Below are positions 33,402 to 45,724 of a stretch of 64,000 bases of DNA, one piece after another. Each line of letters starts with the position of its first letter. Within the stretch, counting starts at the first letter, position 1. Under the pieces are notes generated by a model. That model was not told where the DNA came from, searched no databases, and worked only from the letters and a program-made list of their open reading frames with translations. Source of the DNA: Pseudomonadota bacterium (GTDB taxonomy: Bacteria; Pseudomonadota; Gammaproteobacteria; Burkholderiales; REEB80); NCBI GenBank assembly GCA_028873515.1, contig JAGWIG010000001.1:109950-173949 (forward strand), read 5' to 3'. Position numbers and translations under genes: made by a program.

Positions 33402-34853
33402 TTACAGTGAAGGCTCTCGTTGATGCCAGTCTGTAACTTGCTGATAGCGATGTGCGATATTCAGCAATCGTGCTTCGTCAAAATAGTTTCCAATGAGTTG
33501 CATGCCGATTGGACGCCCATTTCCTGAAAAACCTGCTGGCAGTGACAGGCCAGGTAGCCCGGCCAGATTTACCGCAATGGTATAGATATCCGAAAGGTAC
33601 ATGGAAACTGGATCATTGCTCCGCTCGCCAAGATTGAACGCAGGTTGTGGGCTGGTTGGGCCGAGTATTACGTCGACTTTGTCAAAGGCATTGGAAAAGT
33701 CATTGGCAATAAGTCGGCGTAGTTTCTGGGCTTTTATGTAGTAGGCATCATAATATCCTGCTGATAGCACATAGGTTCCGATCATGATACGGCGTTTAAC
33801 TTCAGGTCCAAAACCCTGGGCTCGGGTCTTTTTATACATGTCTACAAGATCTTTATATCCCTTAGCGCGATAACCATATCTAACACCGTCGTAACGCTCC
33901 AGATTGCTTGATGCTTCTGCAGAAGCCAAGACATAGTATGCTGGAATGGCAACCGGGCTGTTGGGGAGAGAAATTTCTCGAATTTCTGCCCCTTCTCGCC
34001 GTAAAACCTCGCAGGCTATTTCAATGGATTGGGCGATTTCAGCGCTCAGTCCAGCAGTAAAATATTCTTTGGGTAGCCCGATTTTCAGTCCTTGAAGAGG
34101 TGCACTGAGGGATTGTACATAATCTTCAGATGGATGATTAATACTTGTGGAGTCACGTGGATCAAATCCTGCCATGGTGTTGAGCAGGATGGCGCAGTCT
34201 TCGGCAGTTCGGCCCATTGGCCCAGCCTGATCGAGGCTTGATGCATAGGCGACCAAACCGTAACGGGAAACCAGGCCATAAGTTGGCTTGATTCCAGTAA
34301 TACCACAAAGTGCCGCTGGCTGGCGGATGGACCCCCCGGTATCTGTACCCGTTGCGGCTGGTGCCATACGTGCGGCAACTGCTGCTGCCGAGCCACCTGA
34401 TGAGCCCCCAGGTACTGCATTGAGGTCCCAGGGATTATGGACTGGGCCAAAAAAGGAGGTTTCATTTGAAGAACCCATGGCAAATTCATCCATATTGGTT
34501 CGTCCCAGCATAATGGCACCAACATTATTGAAGCATTCAATTATATGAGCATCATAGGGCGCTACAAAGTTGGATAACATTTTGGAGCCACAAGTTGTTT
34601 TCCAGCCTTTCGCGCAGAAAATGTCCTTTTGGGCAATGGGTATGCCAGTAAGGGGTTGTATCTGTCCTCGGGCTAAACGAATATCTGCTTCTGCAGCCTG
34701 CTTAAGGCTAGCTTCAGGATTGACTGTGATATAGGCGTTAATTTTTGGATTAAGCGAATCTATACGTTTAAGATAGCTTTGGGTAAGTTCAACACTGGAT
34801 ATTTTGCGGGATTTAAGTAGTCCCGACAGTTCGTTTAGACTATAATTTAGCAT
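33402..34853 (-). CDS. gatA: Asp-tRNA(Asn)/Glu-tRNA(Gln) amidotransferase subunit A
   Basis: 483 aa; amidase signature [17 protein letters not shown]...[16 protein letters not shown]. Confidence 0.97.
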   Translation of the reverse strand: MLNYSLNELSGLLKSRKISSVELTQSYLKRIDSLNPKINAYITVNPEASLKQAAEADIRLARGQIQPLTGIPIAQKDIFCAKGWKTTCGSKMLSNFVAPYDAHIIECFNNVGAIMLGRTNMDEFAMGSSNETSFFGPVHNPWDLNAVPGGSSGGSAAAVAARMAPAATGTDTGGSIRQPAALCGITGIKPTYGLVSRYGLVAYASSLDQAGPMGRTAEDCAILLNTMAGFDPRDSTSINHPSEDYVQSLSAPLQGLKIGLPKEYFTAGLSAEIAQSIEIACEVLRREGAEIREISLPNSPVAIPAYYVLASAEASSNLERYDGVRYGYRAKGYKDLVDMYKKTRAQGFGPEVKRRIMIGTYVLSAGYYDAYYIKAQKLRRLIANDFSNAFDKVDVILGPTSPQPAFNLGERSNDPVSMYLSDIYTIAVNLAGLPGLSLPAGFSGNGRPIGMQLIGNYFDEARLLNIAHRYQQVTDWHQREPSL

Positions 34854-34934
34854 TTTTTAAGGTTCGTTCAGATTTTGGCATGCGCGAAGCGATGCTGTTC
34901 AGATTTTTGGACATGGTTTTGAGTGTTGTATAGT

Positions 34935-35243
34935 TTACTCGATAACTTTCGGTACCAGATAGAGGCCAGCTTCGACTTCAGGAGCGATAGCTTGAAATTC
35001 CTCCCGATGGTCGGTTTCAGTGATGCAATCTTCGCGGAGGCGAAGTTTGAGATTATGGGCATGTGCCATGGGTTCTACGTCGTTTGTTTCAGTTGCCTGC
35101 ATCTGTTCGATAAGGCTAAGGATGTTGTTAAGCTGGGCAAGCCAGGTGGAAATTTCGTCTTGCTCCGTATCATCCGGTGAATTGTTTACGGCTATACGCG
35201 CAAGATGTGCAATCTTGTGGACATCGTTTGACGTGAGTGACAT
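34935..35243 (-). CDS. gatC: Asp-tRNA(Asn)/Glu-tRNA(Gln) amidotransferase subunit C
   Basis: MSLTSNDVHKIAHLARIAV...LSLIEQMQATETNDVEPMAHA; start at ATG 35243. Confidence 0.93.
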   Translation of the reverse strand: MSLTSNDVHKIAHLARIAVNNSPDDTEQDEISTWLAQLNNILSLIEQMQATETNDVEPMAHAHNLKLRLREDCITETDHREEFQAIAPEVEAGLYLVPKVIE

Positions 35244-35318
35244 GATATGAGCCTTTGGTACTTTAAATGCATAAGCATAACAGGTTATCATAATTCGGCT
35301 ATTTTATCGCGCTCCTGA

Positions 35319-36383
<1,065 letters not shown>

Positions 36384-36431
36384 TGTTCTGTAAAGACAAC
36401 CCCCCATTGGCTACAGGGCGATCAATCTGAA

Positions 36432-37331
36432 ATGGAAGCAACGCCACCAGATTTTTTTAAACGCGGGCCAAGTTTGTTTGCCCGCTTTCTTTTTTTTGCC
36501 ATTCTGGCTGTGGTACTGATTGCTGCTGATGCCCGTTATGCTGTTGTAAGTGATTTGCGAGGTATTATTGCTGCTGTGTTGTATCCATTAGAGCGTGCAG
36601 CAGAGTTTCCGGTCAATAGCATACAGTCACTCACTAAATTTGGTCTATCCTATGCTGATTTACAACATGAAAATGTCAATCTACGGGTTGAAGCACGTAA
36701 GTTGAAAGTTGAACTTTTAAGCTATAGGGCATTGGTGCAGGAAAATGCCCATCTTCGTCAGCTTCTTCGGGCGCGGGAGCGTTATTTTCCCCATGTTAGT
36801 ACGGCAGATATAATTTTTGTTGGCAAGGATCCCTTTTCGCGCAAAATCCTTATTGATCGAGGCTTGGGTGAGGGTATCCATTCGGGTGAAGTGGTTGTTG
36901 ATGACATTGGTGTCCTCGGCCAGGTTACACAGGTTTATCCAACTTCTTCAGAAGTTAGCCTTATCACTGATAAAGATGAAGCGGTTCCTGTTCAGGTGCT
37001 ACGTAATGGTTTGCGTGCGATTGTTTTTGGAAGCGGGAATGAGGATGAGCTTAATTTACCTTATATGGATGCAAACGCAGATATAAAGGTTGGGGATGTA
37101 CTGGTGACTTCAGGTATTGATGGTGTTTATCCTGCAGGGCTTCCGGTTGGAGTTGTAGAGAAGATTGATCGTAGTCCTGAACTTCCTTTTGCGACAATCC
37201 ATTGTATACCCAGTGCTGGAACGGAACGTAATCGTCAGGTTTTTATTTTGACTGGCCCGCCACCGGTAAATCCGCCTGCGGATGCACCCAAGGCTGCGGG
37301 GGTCGGAGGCCCGCATGCTGGGAATTCATAA
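36432..37331 (+). CDS. mreC: Rod shape-determining protein MreC
   Basis: 299 aa; single TM plus coiled coil; GVLGQVTQVYPTSSEVSLITDKD. Confidence 0.95.
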   Translation: MEATPPDFFKRGPSLFARFLFFAILAVVLIAADARYAVVSDLRGIIAAVLYPLERAAEFPVNSIQSLTKFGLSYADLQHENVNLRVEARKLKVELLSYRALVQENAHLRQLLRARERYFPHVSTADIIFVGKDPFSRKILIDRGLGEGIHSGEVVVDDIGVLGQVTQVYPTSSEVSLITDKDEAVPVQVLRNGLRAIVFGSGNEDELNLPYMDANADIKVGDVLVTSGIDGVYPAGLPVGVVEKIDRSPELPFATIHCIPSAGTERNRQVFILTGPPPVNPPADAPKAAGVGGPHAGNS

Positions 37332-37350
37332 TAGTGACGAACGGCCTGAA

Positions 37351-37833
37351 ATGGCCCGCCCGATTCCGTTGTATCATGTTGTTATTTCTTTGTTTGTCGG
37401 GTTGTTGCTAAATCTGGTACCCTGGTGGCGGCTTGATTTGGCTGTAACACCGGATTTTCTTGCATTGACTCTTCTCTTCTGGACGATACATCAACCCCGC
37501 AGGATTGGAATGAGTGTGGCATTTATTGCAGGCTTGTTTATGGATGTTGCACATGGGGCTTATCTTGGACAGTATGCGCTCGCGTATGTAACAGCTATTT
37601 TTGTGGCACAGCTTTTACGCCAACGAATATTGAGATTTGATTCAGTTCGCCAGGCACTCCATGTGATTGTATTCCTCTTTTGTATGCAGCTTGCATTGTT
37701 AATGGTTCATCAAACCAATGGTGCTCGGATTGTTGGGCTCTCATATTTTTATGCGAGTCTTGTCGGTGCGGCACTATGGCCGTTTATGATCTATGGATAT
37801 GGTTGGCTAGCTCGTCGTAGAACGGAATATTAG
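37351..37833 (+). CDS. mreD: Rod shape-determining protein MreD
   Basis: MARPIPLYHVVISLFVGLLLNLVPWW; position between mreC and mrdA. Start chosen at ATG 37351. Confidence 0.92.
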   Translation: MARPIPLYHVVISLFVGLLLNLVPWWRLDLAVTPDFLALTLLFWTIHQPRRIGMSVAFIAGLFMDVAHGAYLGQYALAYVTAIFVAQLLRQRILRFDSVRQALHVIVFLFCMQLALLMVHQTNGARIVGLSYFYASLVGAALWPFMIYGYGWLARRRTEY

Positions 37834-37836
37834 AGA

Positions 37837-39732
37837 GTGCACAAGATCCAGTCAGCACTCAAGAATTATGTTGTTGAACTGAAAAAGTTCAAAATTCGAC
37901 TGGCCATTGCTACCGGATTCATGCTGGCTGCTCTCGTTATTCTTATAGTGCGTTTTGGCTGGTTACAGATACATCAATATGCATATTATCGGACTTTGGC
38001 AGAAAACAACCGTGTTTCAGTTGTACCCATTGCCCCCAATCGCGGCCTGATCCTGGATCGTAATGGCGTAGTTCTTGCAAAAAACCTCCCGGGGTACTCC
38101 CTTGAGATTACGCCTAGTAAAATTAAAAGTTTAAAAAAGGTCTTTTCTAGGCTTTCTCGTGTTGTGACCGTGAGCCCGAGTGACATTCGCCGTTTTAACA
38201 AGTTACGCGTCGAATCCAGACGCTTTGAAAGTTTACCTATCCGTGCCAGGCTTTCAGAAGAAGAGGCAGCGCGTTTCGCTGCGAATCAGTTCGCGTTTCC
38301 CGGTGTTAAAATTCATGCCCGGCTTTACCGATATTACCCTTTCGCAAACCTGTATTCCCACGTTATTGGTTATGTAGGACGGATCAACGATGCCAATCTC
38401 AATGCGCTGGAGAAAGCAGGAGAGCTTGATGATTATCGTGGATCTGAACATATCGGTAAAACGGGGGTAGAGCTTAGCTATGAGAAGGTATTGCATGGTA
38501 CTCCGGGTTCAGATCGGATTGAAACTGACGCTGGAGGCCATGCAGTTCGAGATCTTGGACGAACGCTGCCTGTCCCAGGAGACAATGTTTATCTCACTAT
38601 AGATAGCAAACTTCAGCAAATAGCGAATCAGGCTTTTGGCAATTATCGAGGTGCATTGGTGGCAATTCGACCACAAACGGGTGCCGTTCTTGCGATGGTA
38701 AGCAAACCAGGCTTTGATCCTAATCTGTTTGTTGATGGTATAGATACAATTAATTGGCAGAAACTTAGTGATTCTCCAGATCATCCGCTTATCAATCGTG
38801 CTATCCATAGTGCTTATCCTCCTGGCTCAACTTTTAAGCCATTTGTGGCTCTTGCAGGGTTAACCCTTGATCCCATTGTGGCGAATCAAGATGTATTTGA
38901 TCCCGGGTATTACAAGCTTCCAGGTAGCTCGCATATATATCATGATTGGAAAAGAGGTGGGTTTGGGGTTGTTAGTCTGGATCGTGCTATTACTGTTTCG
39001 TGCGACACTTTTTTTTATAATTTGGCCTATTCCCTTGGGATTGATCCGCTTGCGCACTATGTTGAGCAATTTGGTTTTGGGCATAAAACAGGTATAGACA
39101 TGCCCGGGGAAGGAAAAGGGTTGATTCCGACCGAAGCCTGGAAAAGGAAGTTTTATCATAAGCCATGGTACCCCGGTGAAACTGTTATTTCTGGCATTGG
39201 CCAAGGCTATGTGTTAGTGACACCATTACAGCTTGCAAGTGCTGTTGCAACATTAGCCAATAATGGTGTCATCATGCGACCACATGTCGTAAGATCGGTT
39301 CAGGATCCTGAAACTGGTCTGATCCATTTGGTGCACCCTGTTGAGGAAGGTAGGGTAAATGCCAGCCAAGCTGATCTTGATAGAATACGTCAGGACATGA
39401 TTACAGTCACCCAGCCTGGGGGAACGGCTCCCGGAGTTGGATTTAACAGCCCTTATTTGATAGCAGCAAAAACAGGGACGGCTCAGGTGATTGGGTTAAA
39501 AGCAGGTCCGGATGCAGGAAAAAGACGAGATAATGCAGTGTTTATTGCTTATGCCCCTGCAGATAATCCACAGATTGCAGTAGCTGTTCTTGTTGAAAAT
39601 GGTGGTGAAGGGGGGGTAACGGCAGGCCCCATAGCACGGAAAGTGATGGATTATTTTATTTTGGGAAAGGTTCCAGCAACACCTGCACCTGTCTTAACTG
39701 GTTCAACTCCAGGCGGGAATAAAAGTGAGTAG
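37837..39732 (+). CDS. mrdA: Penicillin-binding protein 2
   Basis: 631 aa; GRINDANLNALEKAGELDDYRGSEHIGKTGVELSYE, YPPGSTFKPF, AAKTGTAQV. Confidence 0.97.
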   Translation: MHKIQSALKNYVVELKKFKIRLAIATGFMLAALVILIVRFGWLQIHQYAYYRTLAENNRVSVVPIAPNRGLILDRNGVVLAKNLPGYSLEITPSKIKSLKKVFSRLSRVVTVSPSDIRRFNKLRVESRRFESLPIRARLSEEEAARFAANQFAFPGVKIHARLYRYYPFANLYSHVIGYVGRINDANLNALEKAGELDDYRGSEHIGKTGVELSYEKVLHGTPGSDRIETDAGGHAVRDLGRTLPVPGDNVYLTIDSKLQQIANQAFGNYRGALVAIRPQTGAVLAMVSKPGFDPNLFVDGIDTINWQKLSDSPDHPLINRAIHSAYPPGSTFKPFVALAGLTLDPIVANQDVFDPGYYKLPGSSHIYHDWKRGGFGVVSLDRAITVSCDTFFYNLAYSLGIDPLAHYVEQFGFGHKTGIDMPGEGKGLIPTEAWKRKFYHKPWYPGETVISGIGQGYVLVTPLQLASAVATLANNGVIMRPHVVRSVQDPETGLIHLVHPVEEGRVNASQADLDRIRQDMITVTQPGGTAPGVGFNSPYLIAAKTGTAQVIGLKAGPDAGKRRDNAVFIAYAPADNPQIAVAVLVENGGEGGVTAGPIARKVMDYFILGKVPATPAPVLTGSTPGGNKSE

Positions 39733-40828
39733 TGTGATGAAAAAGATCTGTAGGCATCTGTTTGGACACATGGATGGTTTTTTGCTCTTGATTATTACTG
39801 CCCTGCTGATTATAGGCCTTGCAATTTTATATAGTGCAAGCGATCAGAATATGGAGCGCGTGATGTATCAGGTCATAAATATTATTGTGGCCCTGATCGT
39901 AATGTGGGTGTTTTCCCTTATTCCTCCCCAGCAGCTTTCACGTTTCGCCTTGCCTATATATGTATTGGGGCTTATTCTGTTGCTTGCGGTTTCAATTCAT
40001 GGAGAGGTCAGGCTTGGTGCGCGTCGATGGCTTAATCTTGGAATTACCAGTATCCAGCCTTCAGAACTTATGAAAATTGCTGTTCCAATGATGCTGGCCT
40101 GGTATCTTGATAAACCTGAAGCAGAGTTGCGGTTAAAGGATTTTGCCGTTGCTTCATTGTTCCTGGTTTTACCTGTAATTCTTATATTGAAACAGCCAGA
40201 TTTGGGGACTGCCCTGATTATTTTTGCATCGGGTTTCTTTGTCTTGTTCCTGGCCGGGCTGAGCTGGAGAATTATGGGCGGGTTCATGCTTGCTTTTACA
40301 GCCATGATACCTGTTATATGGCGCCACATGCATGATTACCAGCGCCAGCGCATCCTAACCTTGTTTCACCCGGCTCAATATCGATTGGGCGCAGGTTACC
40401 ATATTATCCAGTCCACGATTGCAATGGGATCTGGTGGTTTTTTTGGGCAGGGTTGGCTGCATGGGACCCAGGCTAAACTTGATTTTTTGCCTGAACGCTC
40501 TACAGATTTTATTTTTGCAGTTTTTTCAGAAGAGTTTGGTTTTGCCGGGATTCTGATGCTTGTCCTGCTTTTTGTTTTGCTGATATGGCGCTGTCTTGTC
40601 ATTTCAGTTAATGCCCCGACACTTTTTACGCGATTACTTGCCGGCTCAATTACGCTAACTTTTTTTACTTATGCCTTTATTAACATGGCGATGGTTTCAG
40701 GGATTTTGCCTGTTGTCGGGATTCCTTTACCTCTTATCAGTTATGGTGGTACTTCCATAGTGACACTCCTTCTGGGCTTTGGTATCCTGATGAGCATTAA
40801 TATACATCGCAAGCTGGTTCAGACATAG
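39725..40828 (+). CDS. rodA: Rod shape-determining protein RodA
   Basis: 367 aa SEDS protein; RRWLNLGITSIQPSELMKIAVPM, PLPLISYGGTSIVTLL. Confidence 0.96.
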   Translation: MSSVMKKICRHLFGHMDGFLLLIITALLIIGLAILYSASDQNMERVMYQVINIIVALIVMWVFSLIPPQQLSRFALPIYVLGLILLLAVSIHGEVRLGARRWLNLGITSIQPSELMKIAVPMMLAWYLDKPEAELRLKDFAVASLFLVLPVILILKQPDLGTALIIFASGFFVLFLAGLSWRIMGGFMLAFTAMIPVIWRHMHDYQRQRILTLFHPAQYRLGAGYHIIQSTIAMGSGGFFGQGWLHGTQAKLDFLPERSTDFIFAVFSEEFGFAGILMLVLLFVLLIWRCLVISVNAPTLFTRLLAGSITLTFFTYAFINMAMVSGILPVVGIPLPLISYGGTSIVTLLLGFGILMSINIHRKLVQT

Positions 40829-40835
40829 GTTGAGC

Positions 40836-41670
40836 ATGCAGCGGAGGCACGTTTGGTATTTTTTTTTTCCTCTTCTCGCTGGTTTTATTGGCTGGCTGCT
40901 CGACTGTTCAGCAGCAAGGGAATACCGGGGGTTATTATCTTAATGACGGCCCTCTCCCGAATCCCCCGGTTAATCTTGACACATTGCCAAACGCAACACC
41001 CCGACCCGAGGCTCTGGATGTTAATGCGAATAAGCCTTATTGGGTCATGGGACATTTATATGTACCCCTGACTCATTTAGAACCCTTTCATGAGAAAGGT
41101 ATTGCATCATGGTATGGGCGCAGATATCAGGGGAAACCCACTGCGGATGGAGAGAAATACAACCTCTGGGCAATGACTGCCGCAAATCCGATTCTGCCTT
41201 TGCCATGCTATGTTCGTGTCACCAATCTTAATAATGGAAAATCCGTGATTGTGCGAGTCAATGATCGGGGCCCTTTTCTGAGTAACCGTATTATGGATCT
41301 TTCCTATGCTGCGGCCTATAAATTAGGCTATGCCCAGCGTGGTACAGCTTTAGTTTCAGTACATCTTATTGATAATCCTGGAACTTTTTCAGAAAAACCA
41401 TCAATTACCCTGCAAACCTCAACCCCGGTAAACACAGAACTTGTTGCTGGCAGCTGGTATATACAGCTGGGTGTATTTAGAAATTTTAGCGACGCTGAGC
41501 GCTTTCTTGTCAAAGCTCAGAAAATAGGTGCATCTGATATGACAGAACAAAATGGTTTTTATAGAGTTGTGGGCGGCCCTTTTTCAAGCCGCGATGCTGC
41601 GCAACAGGCATCAGGTGATTTTGGTCAAGCACTGGGTGTTGTTCCGGAAATCATTCTTGCGAAACCTTGA
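40836..41670 (+). CDS. rlpA: RlpA septal ring lytic transglycosylase/SPOR lipoprotein, signal peptide apparently frameshifted at a T10 tract
   Basis: Body frame 40888..41670 has LAGCS lipobox, GIASWYGRRYQGKPTADGE, NDRGPF and a C-terminal SPOR-like region; the only plausible start (ATG 40836, MQRRHVWYFFF) is in a different frame. Confidence 0.88.
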
Positions 41671-41754
41671 ATGTGTTTAATTGATAAATTAAAGGAGGAA
41701 GCGTCGATGTAGTCTTGCCTCTTTGAGGCAGGACAGTTCGGGCGTCTTAAATAA

Positions 41755-42888
41755 ATGATGAAGAAACTGTTATTTATTGTGATAACTTTGATGGTTTGGG
41801 TGCCTGTAGCACAAGCCGCATTTAATGTGCCCATGCCAAATATTGCCGCTGATGCTTATGTACTTAGTGATTTCAATAGCGGCCAGATACTGGCCGGTAG
41901 CAATATCCACGAACGTATTCAGGAAGCTTCATTAACTAAGCTTATGACAGCGTATCTTACGTTCAAAGCGTTAGCCGAAGGTCGAATCAAGCTGGATCAG
42001 ATGGTAACTGAATCTACACATGCATGGAAAACTGGCGGTTCACGCATGTTTATTGATCCCAGGCATCCTGTCAGCATCAACAACCTGATACTTGGAATGA
42101 TTACAGATTCTGGTAATGATGCAGCAGTTACACTTGCTGAAACTATTGGAGGGACTGAAGGGGTTTTTACCCAGATGATGAATGAAGAGGCTCAGCAGCT
42201 TGGTATGCATGGCACTCATTTTATGAATGCTACCGGCCTACCGAACCCTGATCACTATACGACTGTTTATGATTTGACCTTGTTGACTCGAGCGCTTATT
42301 CAGAACTTTCCTCAGTATTATCATTTTTTCTCAGTTAAGTATTTTACCTATAATGGAATTACCCAACCAAACCGCGTTCATCTCCTTTGGACTGATCCAA
42401 GTGTAGATGGCCTTAAAACGGGTTATACATCTGAGGCCGGTTATTGCCTTATTGCTTCCGCAGACCGGAATGGGATGCGCCTGATTTCAGTTGTTGCAGG
42501 AACTAAAAGTGAAAGTGCTCGCAATACTGAAAGTGAGAAACTCCTTAATTATGGATTCAGTCTTTTTAAAACACGTAGAATTTATGCTGCAAACCAGATT
42601 GTGACACAGGATTCAGTTTGGAAAGGCAGTAAAGACAGAGTTGCTGCTGGAGTGACTCAGGATATATTTTTAACTTTGCCTCGTGGTCAGTACAAGGATA
42701 TGAAAGCAACGATATCAGTTCGACAGCCACTTGTTGCCCCCTTAAGTTTAGGAGAGCAAATTGGAACAATTAATTTAACGCTCAATGGGCAGCCCTTAGC
42801 CAGTTATCCACTTGTAGCAAAACAGGCGATACCTTTGGCAGGATTTTTTGGACGGATGTGGGATAGTATGCGTTTGATGTGGCATTAA
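41755..42888 (+). CDS. dacC: D-alanyl-D-alanine carboxypeptidase (DacC/PBP5-6 type)
   Basis: 377 aa; EASLTKLMTAYLTF (SxxK), SGNDAAV, DGLKTGYTSEAGYC. Confidence 0.95.
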   Translation: MMKKLLFIVITLMVWVPVAQAAFNVPMPNIAADAYVLSDFNSGQILAGSNIHERIQEASLTKLMTAYLTFKALAEGRIKLDQMVTESTHAWKTGGSRMFIDPRHPVSINNLILGMITDSGNDAAVTLAETIGGTEGVFTQMMNEEAQQLGMHGTHFMNATGLPNPDHYTTVYDLTLLTRALIQNFPQYYHFFSVKYFTYNGITQPNRVHLLWTDPSVDGLKTGYTSEAGYCLIASADRNGMRLISVVAGTKSESARNTESEKLLNYGFSLFKTRRIYAANQIVTQDSVWKGSKDRVAAGVTQDIFLTLPRGQYKDMKATISVRQPLVAPLSLGEQIGTINLTLNGQPLASYPLVAKQAIPLAGFFGRMWDSMRLMWH

Positions 42889-42921
42889 TGAATTTAAATC
42901 TAAAGGTAGCCTGGAAATGAG

Positions 42922-43782
42922 ATGATTTACCTAAACGGTGAGTTTATGCCTCTTGAAGAGGCCAGAATATCTGTGCTTGATCGTGGCTTTCTTTTCGGCG
43001 ATGGTGTTTATGAGGTCATCCCTGTTTATTCGCGCCGGCCCTTCAGGCTGGAAGAGCACCTTGAACGCCTGGAATATAGCCTTGCGGGAATAAGTCTCGT
43101 TAATCCATTTGATAGAGGTGGATGGCGTCAACGGATAGAAGAGTTGATCGCCCTTAATCCTTGGGAGGACCAGAGTGTTTACCTTCAAATTACACGCGGG
43201 GTGGCTAAAAGGGACCATGCATTTCCTGTTGGAGTAAAACCAACGGTTTTCATGATGTCCTCTGTCCTTTCCATCCCCGGCCCAGAACTTGTCAGAGAGG
43301 GGGCTAATGCTGTTACGGTTGATGATTTCAGGTGGAGTCACTGTGATATCAAGTCGATATCTTTGCTGCCTAATGTCCTGCTTAGACAGTTAGCGGTTGA
43401 GGCTCATGCAAATGAGGCCATTCTTTTGCGTGAAGGCTGGTTAACGGAAGGTGCGGCAAGTAATATATTTATTGTCCGGGACGGTGTTCTTTGTGCACCA
43501 CCAAAGGATCATCATATGCTTGCCGGCATTACTTATGATGTGATTGTTGAACTCGCTCACGCTAATGATCTGCCGGTATCGATTGGGCCTGTACCTGAAG
43601 AATGGATTCATACTGCTGATGAAATATGGCAAACTTCTTCTACTCGTGAGGTTCTAGCGATTACCCGTCTTAATGGAAAACCTGTTGGATCAGGTGTTCC
43701 TGGTCCAATGTTTAAGCGCATCTATTCGTTATATCAGGAGTATAAACATTGTGTCATGAAAGGAGAAAATGCCGTCTCGTAA
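42922..43782 (+). CDS. D-amino acid aminotransferase (class IV)
   Basis: 286 aa; DRGFLFGDGVYEVIPVY; adjacent to dacC and DUF493. Confidence 0.92.
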   Translation: MIYLNGEFMPLEEARISVLDRGFLFGDGVYEVIPVYSRRPFRLEEHLERLEYSLAGISLVNPFDRGGWRQRIEELIALNPWEDQSVYLQITRGVAKRDHAFPVGVKPTVFMMSSVLSIPGPELVREGANAVTVDDFRWSHCDIKSISLLPNVLLRQLAVEAHANEAILLREGWLTEGAASNIFIVRDGVLCAPPKDHHMLAGITYDVIVELAHANDLPVSIGPVPEEWIHTADEIWQTSSTREVLAITRLNGKPVGSGVPGPMFKRIYSLYQEYKHCVMKGENAVS

Positions 43783-44029
43783 GACCTTGTTTGATTTTCC
43801 CTGTGCCTATCCGCTCAAGGTAATTGGGATTTGTACAGAAGGATTTGCCCAGGAAATTTTTGAAATCGTGGTGCGACATGCAGGCATTTCGGCAGAGGTG
43901 GACATGCGTACAAGTCGCAAAGGCAGCTATTTAGCCCTTAGCTTTACCATACAGGCTCAGGGGGTTGATCAAGTTGATACCTTGTATCGTGAACTGAATA
44001 CCCATCCTGATGTGTGTTTTATTCTGTAA
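43769..44029 (+). CDS. DUF493/YbeD-family protein
   Basis: 86 aa; FPCAYPLKVIG N-terminus; upstream of lipB. Confidence 0.9.
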   Translation: MPSRKTLFDFPCAYPLKVIGICTEGFAQEIFEIVVRHAGISAEVDMRTSRKGSYLALSFTIQAQGVDQVDTLYRELNTHPDVCFIL

Positions 44030-44655
44030 TGAATACGGTCCAGATTAAAGATCTCGGTCTTATGCCCTATGAGCCGGTCTGGCGACAGATGCAGGCTTTT
44101 TCAGTCGCACGGGGGCCAAATACCCAAGATGCCTGCTGGATTGTTGAACATTTTCCGGTTTATACGATAGGTTCAGGGGGTAGCCCAAGTCATCTTTTAC
44201 GTGATAATGGGATCAACCTTATCAAGGTAGATCGGGGAGGAGAGATTACTTACCATGGCCCTGGGCAGGTTGTATTTTATCCACTCCTTGATCTGAGCCG
44301 TCTCAGTATTAACGTGGCAGGGCTTGTAAGATTGCTTGAGCAGGCAGCTATCAATCTGCTTGCTGAAAATGGGGTTACTGGGGATCGGATTGCTGGTGCT
44401 CCCGGGGTTTATGTTGATGGGGCCAAGATTGCTGCTCTGGGTCTGCGTGTCCGGAGGGGAATGTCTTATCATGGACTAAGTTTGAATGTGGATATGGATT
44501 TGAGCCCATTCCTGGACATTAATCCTTGTGGATTCTCCGGATTGAAAGTTACTCAGACGCGTGATGTGGGCATAACAAGTTCCAGAACTCTGCTTGCTGA
44601 TCGTTTGTTCGATCATTTTGTCCAAGAGTTAGGGTATACTCGGACTTCCGTGTAA
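44029..44655 (+). CDS. lipB: Octanoyltransferase
   Basis: [44 protein letters not shown]; start in TAATG overlap. Confidence 0.96.
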   Translation: MNTVQIKDLGLMPYEPVWRQMQAFSVARGPNTQDACWIVEHFPVYTIGSGGSPSHLLRDNGINLIKVDRGGEITYHGPGQVVFYPLLDLSRLSINVAGLVRLLEQAAINLLAENGVTGDRIAGAPGVYVDGAKIAALGLRVRRGMSYHGLSLNVDMDLSPFLDINPCGFSGLKVTQTRDVGITSSRTLLADRLFDHFVQELGYTRTSV

Positions 44656-44669
44656 AAGGGCGTAAATTA

Positions 44670-45605
44670 ATGACTGTTGATGCTCGTCAGCATAAAGGAG
44701 AAGCGAAAACTTCACGTATTCCCATTAAGATTGTGACTCAGCCTGCATTGAAAAAGCCTGAATGGATACGTGCACGTTCACCAAATAGCCCGGAAGTCGC
44801 TGCCTTGAAAATGGTATTGCGTGATCACCATCTTCATACGGTTTGTGAGGAGGCATCTTGTCCGAATATCGGAGAATGCTTTCGGCATGGCACAGCCACC
44901 TTCATGATTCTTGGGGATTTATGCACCCGTAGGTGCCCATTCTGTGATGTAGGCCATGGAAGGCCGTTACCCCCAGATGATGAAGAGCCTTTACACCTTG
45001 CTCAGGCCATTGCAGCCATGAAGCTCAACTATGTTGTCATAACCAGCGTTGATCGGGATGATTTACGCGACGGAGGGGCGGCGCATTTTTCTAGATGCAT
45101 TGACTCTGTACGCAAGCACTCCCCAGATACCCTCATTGAAATCCTGACACCCGATTTCCGAGGACGGATGGAAGTGGCGCTAAAGATATTCGAGACTGCG
45201 CCACCAGATGTGATGAACCATAACCTTGAGACTGTTCCCCGATTATATAAAATGGCTCGTCCAGGTTCGGATTACCATCATTCCCTTAAGCTACTTTCGT
45301 CTTTCAAGGTGAGATATCCTGCGATTCCAACAAAATCTGGACTGATGGTTGGGTTAGGAGAAACCAATGAAGAAATTCATAATGTCATGGAGGATTTGCG
45401 AGCGCATGGTGTAAATCTGCTAACTATTGGCCAGTATTTGCAGCCTGGGCCACATCATTTACCTGTCGCTCGCTATGTCTCTCCCGAAGAATTCAAGGGT
45501 TTTGAACAACTGGCAAAGGAAATGGGTTTTGTAAATGCTGCATGTGGACCCATGGTCCGTTCAAGTTACCATGCCGATGTTCAGGCTGCAGGTTTGAACC
45601 TGTGA
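44670..45605 (+). CDS. lipA: Lipoyl synthase
   Basis: 311 aa; [13 protein letters not shown] and [10 protein letters not shown] radical-SAM cluster motifs. Confidence 0.98.
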   Translation: MTVDARQHKGEAKTSRIPIKIVTQPALKKPEWIRARSPNSPEVAALKMVLRDHHLHTVCEEASCPNIGECFRHGTATFMILGDLCTRRCPFCDVGHGRPLPPDDEEPLHLAQAIAAMKLNYVVITSVDRDDLRDGGAAHFSRCIDSVRKHSPDTLIEILTPDFRGRMEVALKIFETAPPDVMNHNLETVPRLYKMARPGSDYHHSLKLLSSFKVRYPAIPTKSGLMVGLGETNEEIHNVMEDLRAHGVNLLTIGQYLQPGPHHLPVARYVSPEEFKGFEQLAKEMGFVNAACGPMVRSSYHADVQAAGLNL

Positions 45606-45724
45606 ATTATGCGGATAATCAATTAGTGATGAGATAAATCAGCGATGCTTTGTTGATATAAGTTTGTTTGTCATGGTGAAGGGCGTATGGTGTCGCTCCA
45701 ATCAAGTGTCTTCCCCTGAATAAT

